This document shows positions 57,331 to 64,000 of a stretch of 64,000 bases of DNA, piece after piece; position 1 is the first letter of the stretch; the number at the start of each line of letters is the position of its first letter. Under the pieces are notes generated by a model. It was not told the DNA's origin. It did no database searches and saw only the letters and a program-made list of their open reading frames with translations. The translations under genes were made by a program, and so were the position numbers. Location of the stretch: positions 183,501 through 247,500 of the forward strand of contig NZ_CABVHY010000007.1 in the NCBI RefSeq assembly GCF_902497875.1. Reading direction: 5' to 3'. Source of the stretch: Pseudomonas fluorescens. Its GTDB lineage: Bacteria > Pseudomonadota > Gammaproteobacteria > Pseudomonadales > Pseudomonadaceae.

Positions 57331-59055
57331 GTGGAGCTTTTATCTGGCGGTGAGATGCTCGTCCGCTTTTTGCGTGACGAAGGCGTCAAATATATCTACG
57401 GGTACCCGGGTGGTGCTCTGCTTCATGTTTACGATGCGCTGTTCAAAGAACCGGAAGTGACTCACATCCTGGTTCGGCACGAACAGGCTGCGACCCATAT
57501 GGCTGACGGCTACGCTCGTGCCACCGGTAAAGCCGGCGTGGTACTGGTGACCTCTGGCCCGGGCGCGACCAACGCCATCACCGGTATTGCCACGGCCTAC
57601 ATGGACTCCATTCCGATGGTGATCATTTCCGGCCAGGTGCCTAGCACCATGGTGGGCACCGACGCATTCCAGGAAACCGACATGATCGGTATCTCCCGGC
57701 CGATCGTGAAACACAGCTTCATGATCAAGCATGCGTCGGAAATCCCGGAAGTCATGAAGAAAGCGTTCTACCTGGCGCAATCCGGTCGTCCTGGCCCGGT
57801 CGTGGTCGATATCCCGAAAGACATGACCAACCCGGCCGAGAAGTTCGAATACATCTTCCCGAAAAAAGCCAAGCTGCGCTCCTACAGCCCGGCTGTTCGC
57901 GGGCACTCCGGACAAATCCGCAAAGCCGCGGAAATGCTGCTGGCGGCCAAGCGTCCGGTGCTTTATGCGGGCGGTGGGGTGATTCTGGGCGGCGGTTCTG
58001 CACCGCTGACCGAACTGGCGCAAATGCTCAATCTGCCGGTGACCAATACGTTGATGGGCCTGGGCGCATACCCTGGCACTGATCGGCAGTTCATCGGCAT
58101 GCTCGGCATGCACGGCAGCTACACTGCCAACCTTGCCATGCACCATGCCGACGTGATCCTTGCGGTCGGTGCGCGTTTCGATGATCGGGTAATCAACGGC
58201 CCGGCCAAGTTCTGTCCGAATGCCAAGATCATTCACATCGACATCGACCCCGCTTCGATCTCCAAGACCATCAAGGCAGACGTGCCTATCGTGGGTCCGG
58301 TCGAGAGCGTGCTGACCGAAATGGTCGCGACCCTCAAGGAGATCGGCGAGACCCCGAACAAGGAGTCCGTTGCCAGCTGGTGGAAGCAAGTCGAGGAGTG
58401 GCGCGGTGATCGTGGCCTGTTCCCTTACGATAAGGGCGACGGCAGCATCATCAAGCCGCAGACCGTGATCGAAACCCTCAGCGAAGTGACCAAAGGCGAT
58501 GCCTACATCACTTCCGACGTGGGTCAGCACCAGATGTTCGCGGCGCAGTACTACCGGTTCAACAAGCCTAACCGCTGGATCAACTCCGGTGGGCTGGGCA
58601 CGATGGGCTTCGGTTTCCCTGCGGCCATGGGCATCAAGTTGAGCTTCCCGGATGCCGACGTCGTCTGCGTGACGGGCGAGGGCAGTATCCAGATGAACAT
58701 TCAGGAACTGTCCACCTGTTTGCAATATGGTTTGCCGGTAAAAATCGTCATCCTGAACAACGGTGTTCTGGGTATGGTTCGCCAGTGGCAAGACATGAGT
58801 TACGGCAGCCGTCACTCGCACTCCTACATGGAGTCGCTGCCTGACTTCGTCAAGCTGGCAGAGGCCTATGGTCACGTCGGCGTGCGCATTACCGACTCGA
58901 AAGACTTGAAGTCGAAGATGGAGGAGGCGTTCGCCCTCAAGGATCGCCTGGTGGTGCTCGATATTGCAGTCGACACCAGCGAGCACGTCTACCCGATGCA
59001 GATCAAAGACGGCTCGATGCGCGATATGTGGCTGAGCAAGACGGAGCGTACTTAA
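57331..59055 (+). CDS. ilvI: Acetolactate synthase large subunit
   Basis: 574 residues, the same length as P. aeruginosa. GTG start at 57331, preceded by GAGGTG at good spacing; the upstream in-frame region is rejected. ThDP-dependent: the catalytic Glu is in [15 protein letters not shown], the ThDP/Mg motif is [19 protein letters not shown] with [12 protein letters not shown], and the FAD region follows [17 protein letters not shown]. First step of Val/Leu/Ile synthesis. Confidence 0.96.
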   Translation: MELLSGGEMLVRFLRDEGVKYIYGYPGGALLHVYDALFKEPEVTHILVRHEQAATHMADGYARATGKAGVVLVTSGPGATNAITGIATAYMDSIPMVIISGQVPSTMVGTDAFQETDMIGISRPIVKHSFMIKHASEIPEVMKKAFYLAQSGRPGPVVVDIPKDMTNPAEKFEYIFPKKAKLRSYSPAVRGHSGQIRKAAEMLLAAKRPVLYAGGGVILGGGSAPLTELAQMLNLPVTNTLMGLGAYPGTDRQFIGMLGMHGSYTANLAMHHADVILAVGARFDDRVINGPAKFCPNAKIIHIDIDPASISKTIKADVPIVGPVESVLTEMVATLKEIGETPNKESVASWWKQVEEWRGDRGLFPYDKGDGSIIKPQTVIETLSEVTKGDAYITSDVGQHQMFAAQYYRFNKPNRWINSGGLGTMGFGFPAAMGIKLSFPDADVVCVTGEGSIQMNIQELSTCLQYGLPVKIVILNNGVLGMVRQWQDMSYGSRHSHSYMESLPDFVKLAEAYGHVGVRITDSKDLKSKMEEAFALKDRLVVLDIAVDTSEHVYPMQIKDGSMRDMWLSKTERT

Positions 59056-59057
59056 TC

Positions 59058-59549
59058 ATGCGGCACATTATCTCCTTGCTTCTGGAAAACGAACCGGGCG
59101 CCTTGTCTCGCGTTGTCGGCCTGTTTTCGCAGCGTAACTACAACATCGAAAGCCTGACTGTGGCGCCGACCGAAGACCCGACTCTGTCGCGTCTGACGCT
59201 GACCACCGTGGGGCACGATGAAGTGATCGAACAGATCACCAAGAACCTGAACAAGCTGATCGAAGTGGTCAAGCTGGTCGACCTGTCGGAAAGTGCTCAT
59301 ATCGAGCGCGAACTGATGCTGGTCAAGGTCAAGGCCACTGGCGCCCAGCGCGCCGAGATCAAGCGCACTACCGATATTTATCGTGGGCAGATCGTCGATG
59401 TCAGTGCCAGCGTGTATACCGTTCAACTGACCGGTACCAGCGACAAACTCGACAGCTTCATTCAGTCTATCGGCACGGCCGCGATACTGGAAACCGTACG
59501 CAGTGGCGTCACCGGGATTGCCCGTGGCGACAAAGTGCTGAGCATCTAA
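59058..59549 (+). CDS. ilvH: Acetolactate synthase small subunit
   Basis: 163 residues. ACT domain (LLENEPGALSRVVGLFSQRN, YNIESLTVAPTEDPTLSRLT) that gives valine feedback and activates IlvI. Two bases after ilvI. Confidence 0.96.
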   Translation: MRHIISLLLENEPGALSRVVGLFSQRNYNIESLTVAPTEDPTLSRLTLTTVGHDEVIEQITKNLNKLIEVVKLVDLSESAHIERELMLVKVKATGAQRAEIKRTTDIYRGQIVDVSASVYTVQLTGTSDKLDSFIQSIGTAAILETVRSGVTGIARGDKVLSI

Positions 59550-59588
59550 ACCAAATTAGCGAATGGCCTGAACGGCCTGGATATATAG

Positions 59589-60614
<1,026 letters not shown>

Positions 60615-60631
60615 GTTCCGGCCTTGAAGAG

Positions 60632-60657
60632 AAAACGCGGCTTAGGCCGCGTTTTTT
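60632..60657 (+). terminator. Terminator of ilvIHC
   Basis: AAAACGCGGC, TTAG, GCCGCGTTTTTT, 18 bases after the ilvC stop. Confidence 0.93.
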
Positions 60658-60759
60658 CGTTTGGGCAGACAGGTTCTGGTATAAAGCTGGATCGTTTGCG
60701 CGCGAACCCTCGTCGCAGACACCTGTCGAAATTCTCCACACCGTTGCAAGGTAATGTCC

Positions 60760-61617
60760 ATGAGCGAACGTCCCGAAGAGCCAAACAAGGCCTCTGACGC
60801 CGAAAGCCTGCTACCGATCGATGAGCATGTCGAAGAAGGGCATGACGCTGAAGGCCGTAAAGTCCGGCATCGTGGTATCTATCTTCTGCCGAATTTGTTT
60901 ACCACCGCGAACCTGTTCGCGGGGTTCTACTCCATCATCAGCTCCATGAGCGCCCAAAGTGCCTTGAGTGCCGGTGACGCGGTCAGCGCGAGCAAGTATT
61001 TTGCGTTTGCTGCGATCGCGATCTTCGTCGCCATGGTGCTCGACGGGCTGGATGGTCGTGTTGCCCGAATGACCAACACCCAGAGCGCCTTCGGCGCTGA
61101 ATATGACTCGTTGTCCGATATGGTCGCCTTTGGTGTCGCACCCGCGTTACTGGCATTTGGCTGGGCGTTGGGTGACATGGGTAAAGTGGGCTGGATGGTC
61201 GCTTTCATCTATGTGGCGGGCGCGGCGTTGCGTCTGGCACGTTTCAATACTCAGGTGGGTACCGCGGACAAACGTTATTTCATCGGTCTGGCCAGTCCGG
61301 CCGCGGCAGGTGTAGTCGCCGGGATTGTCTGGGCGTTCAGCGACTACGGCATCCAGGGTTCCAAGATGTCCTTCCTCGTGGCGCTGATGGTGGCGGCTGC
61401 CGGTATGCTGATGGTCAGCAACATCAAGTACAACAGCTTCAAGGAGCTGGATCTGAAAGGGCGGGTGCCATTTGTCGCGATTCTCGCGGTGGTGCTGGTG
61501 TTCGCCGTGGTGTTCAGTGATCCGCCGCGCATTCTGCTGCTGGTATTCCTCGCCTATGCGGCTTCCGGCCCGGTGCAGTACTTGCTGCGTCTGCGCCGTC
61601 ACAAAAAAGTCGAGTGA
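60760..61617 (+). CDS. pssA: CDP-diacylglycerol-serine O-phosphatidyltransferase
   Basis: 285 residues. Makes phosphatidylserine. The CDP-alcohol signature DGRVARMTNTQSAFGAEYDS (D-G-x2-A-R-x8-G-x3-D-x3-D) is complete, with about eight membrane helices. AAGG lies 8 bases before ATG 60760; the ATG at 60754 is too close. The acidic N-terminal tail (DEHVEEGHDAEGRK) is typical of pseudomonads. Confidence 0.93.
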   Translation: MSERPEEPNKASDAESLLPIDEHVEEGHDAEGRKVRHRGIYLLPNLFTTANLFAGFYSIISSMSAQSALSAGDAVSASKYFAFAAIAIFVAMVLDGLDGRVARMTNTQSAFGAEYDSLSDMVAFGVAPALLAFGWALGDMGKVGWMVAFIYVAGAALRLARFNTQVGTADKRYFIGLASPAAAGVVAGIVWAFSDYGIQGSKMSFLVALMVAAAGMLMVSNIKYNSFKELDLKGRVPFVAILAVVLVFAVVFSDPPRILLLVFLAYAASGPVQYLLRLRRHKKVE

Positions 61618-61680
61618 TGTAATATCCCTCATACTCCGCAGTCTATTGGTGCATCAGTCCTCCAATGCTGCGGAGTTGTC

Positions 61681-62694
61681 ATGTTAATCAAGTTGCCCAA
61701 GTCGTCTGACTGCCAAGAGTCGGATGTCACGCCAGAATCTCTCTACTACTCTCGCCGCAGCGTGCTGGGCGGCGCCATGACCGCGCTGGCTGTCAGCAGT
61801 CTGCCGCGCTGGGCGAGTGCCGATACGGCCGCACGTTATGCGGATGTCGAGCCGGGTAAGGCGCCGGCCTGGTTTACCGAGAAGCTGCCGACAACCCAAT
61901 GGCAGGCTGTCACGGTCAAGGATGAGGCGATCACCCCATTCAAAGACGCGACCCACTACAACAACTTCTATGAGTTTGGCACTGATAAAGGTGACCCGGC
62001 ACAAAACGCCGGTACGCTGAAAACCGAGCCGTGGAGCGTGGTGGTGGATGGTGAGGTCGGCAAGCCCGGGCGTTATGCCCTGGAAGACTTCATGAAGCCC
62101 TATCAGTTGGAGGAGCGGATCTACCGTCTACGCTGCGTCGAGGCCTGGTCGATGGTGATCCCCTGGATCGGCTTTCCCGTCTCGGCGTTGCTCAAGCAGG
62201 TCGAACCGACCTCCAAGGCAAGATTCATCCGTTTCGAAACCCTGCAGGATCCCAAGAGCATGCCGGGCCAGCGTTCCGGCTTTGCCCTGATCGACTGGCC
62301 CTATGTAGAAGGGCTTCGCCTGGATGAGGCGATGAACCCTTTGGCGATTCTGGCCGTGGGTATGTATGGACGTGAGCTGCCTAATCAGAACGGCGCGCCG
62401 TTGCGTCTGGTGGTGCCGTGGAAATACGGTTTCAAGAGCATCAAATCCATCGTGCGCATCAGCCTGGTCAGCGAGCAGCCGAAAACCACCTGGCAGAGCA
62501 TTGCGGCGGATGAGTATGGGTTCTACGCCAACGTCAATCCTGAGGTGGACCATCCGCGCTGGACTCAGGCGCGCGAACGGCGTCTACCGAGCGGGCTGTT
62601 CAGTCCCAATGTGCGCGAGACGCAGATGTTCAACGGCTACTCCGATGAGGTGGCTTCTTTATATGCCGGCCTCGATCTGCGGACGAACTATTAA
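61681..62694 (+). CDS. msrP: Protein-methionine-sulfoxide reductase catalytic subunit MsrP
   Basis: 337 residues. Tat signal with [20 protein letters not shown], Mo-pterin domain with ligand Cys in [19 protein letters not shown]. Repairs oxidised Met in periplasmic proteins. GGAG precedes ATG 61681. The stop overlaps msrQ. Confidence 0.95.
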   Translation: MLIKLPKSSDCQESDVTPESLYYSRRSVLGGAMTALAVSSLPRWASADTAARYADVEPGKAPAWFTEKLPTTQWQAVTVKDEAITPFKDATHYNNFYEFGTDKGDPAQNAGTLKTEPWSVVVDGEVGKPGRYALEDFMKPYQLEERIYRLRCVEAWSMVIPWIGFPVSALLKQVEPTSKARFIRFETLQDPKSMPGQRSGFALIDWPYVEGLRLDEAMNPLAILAVGMYGRELPNQNGAPLRLVVPWKYGFKSIKSIVRISLVSEQPKTTWQSIAADEYGFYANVNPEVDHPRWTQARERRLPSGLFSPNVRETQMFNGYSDEVASLYAGLDLRTNY

Positions 62695-63314
62695 TGCGTT
62701 ATCCGTTATGGCGCATTGGCGTCTTTATAGTGGCGGCGGTGTGGCCGCTGCTCTGGTTGTACCAGGCCTGGATCTTCGCCCTGGGGCCGGATCCGGGGAA
62801 GGTGCTGGTTGATCGCCTGGGTTTGGGCACGCTGACCCTATTGTTGATCACCCTGAGCATTACGCCTCTGCAGCGGCTGAGCGGTTGGGCGGGATGGATT
62901 GCCGTGCGCCGACAGTTGGGTTTGTGGTGCTTTGCTTACGTGGTCCTGCATCTGGCGGCCTACCTGGTGTTTATCCTCGGCCTTGACTGGTCGCAGCTGG
63001 GGGTCGAGTTGCGCAAGCGGCCCTATATCATTGTCGGCAGTATTGGGTTTCTGGGTTTGCTGGTATTGGCGGTCACTTCCAATCGTTACAGTCAGCGGCG
63101 CCTCGGTGCTGGCTGGAAGAAGTTGCATCGCCTGGCTTATGTGATCCTGGGGCTTGGGCTGCTGCATATGCTTTGGATCGTCCGGGCGGATCTGAAGGAG
63201 TGGGCGATCTATGCTTCTATAGGCGCGCTGCTATTAGCGTTGCGTATTCCATCCGTCATGCGCCGAATTCCCCGGTTAACAGCTAAAAAGACATCTTCTG
63301 CAACAAAGGTGTAA
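62694..63314 (+). CDS. msrQ: Haem-binding membrane subunit MsrQ
   Basis: 206 residues, about six membrane helices with His in [18 protein letters not shown] and [20 protein letters not shown] that bind haem b. It passes electrons from the quinone pool to MsrP. Confidence 0.94.
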   Translation: MRYPLWRIGVFIVAAVWPLLWLYQAWIFALGPDPGKVLVDRLGLGTLTLLLITLSITPLQRLSGWAGWIAVRRQLGLWCFAYVVLHLAAYLVFILGLDWSQLGVELRKRPYIIVGSIGFLGLLVLAVTSNRYSQRRLGAGWKKLHRLAYVILGLGLLHMLWIVRADLKEWAIYASIGALLLALRIPSVMRRIPRLTAKKTSSATKV

Positions 63315-63859
63315 TTAGTCCTTGACGGCAGATCCTGGAAGTCTATAATTCGCCCCACTTCCGGCGCAGTCGAAACGGAAAACTCCTTGGTAAACAAAGA
63401 GTTACGCGGTTTTCGACAGCGGGCTGCTTCAGTTCATCGAAGCCCAGAGGGAGTTGGTAAGGTCGGCGGGTTTGGCCCTATTGACGGTTCGATCCACTCG
63501 GTCGAAAGCGGTGTAAAACAGGTGTTGACAGCAGCGAGTAACGCTGTAGAATTCGCCTCCCGCTAACGAGTGATCGGAAGCGCCAAGTGGTTGAAGTTAA
63601 AAAGGAAACTTTGAAAACTTCTGAAAATAACCGCTTGACAGCAGCAGAGGAAAGCGTAGAATGCGCGCCTCGGTTGAGACGAAAAATCTTAACCAACCGC
63701 TCTTTAACAACTGAATCAAGCAATTCGTGTGGGTGCTTGTGGAGTCAGACTGATAGTCAACAAGATTATCAGCATCACAAGTTACTCCGCGAGAAATCAA
63801 AGATGTAACCAACGATTGCTGAGCCAAGTTTAGGGTTTCTTAAAAACCCAAAGATGTTT
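63315..63859 (+). promoter_or_regulatory. rRNA operon promoter region
   Basis: About 545 bases before 16S rRNA. Three tandem sigma-70 promoters: TTGACG-16-TATAAT (63322-63349), TTGACA-16-TAGAAT (63525-63552) and TTGACA-16-TAGAAT (63634-63661), each followed by a GC-rich discriminator typical of ppGpp/DksA control. A boxA (GCTCTTTAACAA) lies at 63698-63709 and recruits the antitermination complex. Confidence 0.88.
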
Positions 63860-64000
63860 GAACTGAAGAGTTTGATCATGGCTCAGATTGAACGCTGGCG
63901 GCAGGCCTAACACATGCAAGTCGAGCGGCAGCACGGGTACTTGTACCTGGTGGCGAGCGGCGGACGGGTGAGTAATGCCTAGGAATCTGCCTGGTAGTGG
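63860..64000 (+). rRNA. rrs: 16S ribosomal RNA, 5' part
   Basis: GAACTGAAGAGTTTGATCAT, then GGCTCAGATTGAACGCTGGC and GGCAGGCCTAACACATGCAA, the universal 5' end of 16S rRNA. The window ends about 141 bases in; the V1 loop (AGCGGCAGCACGGGTACTTG) fits Pseudomonas. Confidence 0.98.

Overview
The window is a stretch of a Pseudomonas chromosome, most like the P. fluorescens/P. putida side of the genus. This is supported by the gene order cbrX-cbrA-cbrB-crcZ-pcnB-folK-panB-panC-panD, by pilA divergent from pilBCD-coaE-yacG, by a PrrF-type small RNA, by the benK-benE-porin uptake set, by the Pseudomonas type of REP palindromes (GTAGGAGC cores) and by the 5' end of a 16S rRNA gene. GC is high, and most genes are ordinary core genes. 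Functional names rest on motifs and context read from the sequence; no database search was run.

Layout. 1-1162: tRNA-Asn (cut by the window edge), then four perfect 253-bp tandem units each carrying tRNA-Pro(UGG) and tRNA-Lys(UUU), then a fifth tRNA-Pro and a terminator. 1.2-4.8 kb (minus): a small EF-hand protein with two EGKCG motifs, NDH-2, a DUF3094 membrane peptide, a MOSC protein and a DUF1780 protein. 5.0-9.95 kb (plus): benzoate-type transporters BenK and BenE, an OprD-family porin and a short chemotaxis transducer. 10-12.4 kb: DUF2790 protein, LysR regulator, CbiM-like permease and a small unknown protein. 12.4-17.1 kb (minus): yacG, coaE, pilD, pilC, pilB; pilA is divergent. 18-24 kb: BON protein behind a sigma-54 promoter, DUF2845, a DUF748/AsmA-like protein, an rRNA-type methyltransferase and a DUF2236 protein. 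24-32.4 kb (minus): acs, pgi, panD, panC, panB, folK, pcnB. 32.5-37.7 kb (minus): the CrcZ small RNA and its activator system CbrX/CbrA/CbrB. 37.8-41.8 kb: gluQ, dksA, an aminotransferase, sfsA and a Rieske protein. 42-45.6 kb: a heme ABC importer plus a ChaN-like lipoprotein. 45.7-49.0 kb: an accessory islet with an internally deleted VgrG, a VRR-NUC-type nuclease, a two-part immunity-like protein and the 3' scrap of an integrase. 49.2-56.9 kb: deoC, prrF, TfoX C-terminal protein, pentapeptide protein, an APH/P-loop fusion, mrcB, a TPR-type lipoprotein, a YqcC protein and a DUF4124 protein. 57.3-63.3 kb (plus): ilvI-ilvH-ilvC, pssA, msrP-msrQ. 63.3-64 kb: three tandem rRNA promoters, boxA and the start of 16S rRNA.

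How it works together. The strongest thread is carbon catabolite control. CbrA/CbrB should activate crcZ from a sigma-54 promoter; CrcZ carries A-rich motifs that would titrate Hfq/Crc. The same A-rich motif type sits next to the start codons of benK, the benF-like porin and acs in this window, so regulator, antagonist RNA and probable targets lie within about 30 kb. A second thread is iron: a PrrF RNA under a Fur-box promoter, and a heme importer behind a weaker Fur-box candidate.

The least explained items are the perfect tRNA array, the orphan EGKCG/EF-hand protein (a possible RiPP metallophore precursor relative), the decayed type VI islet and the long ilvI leader.
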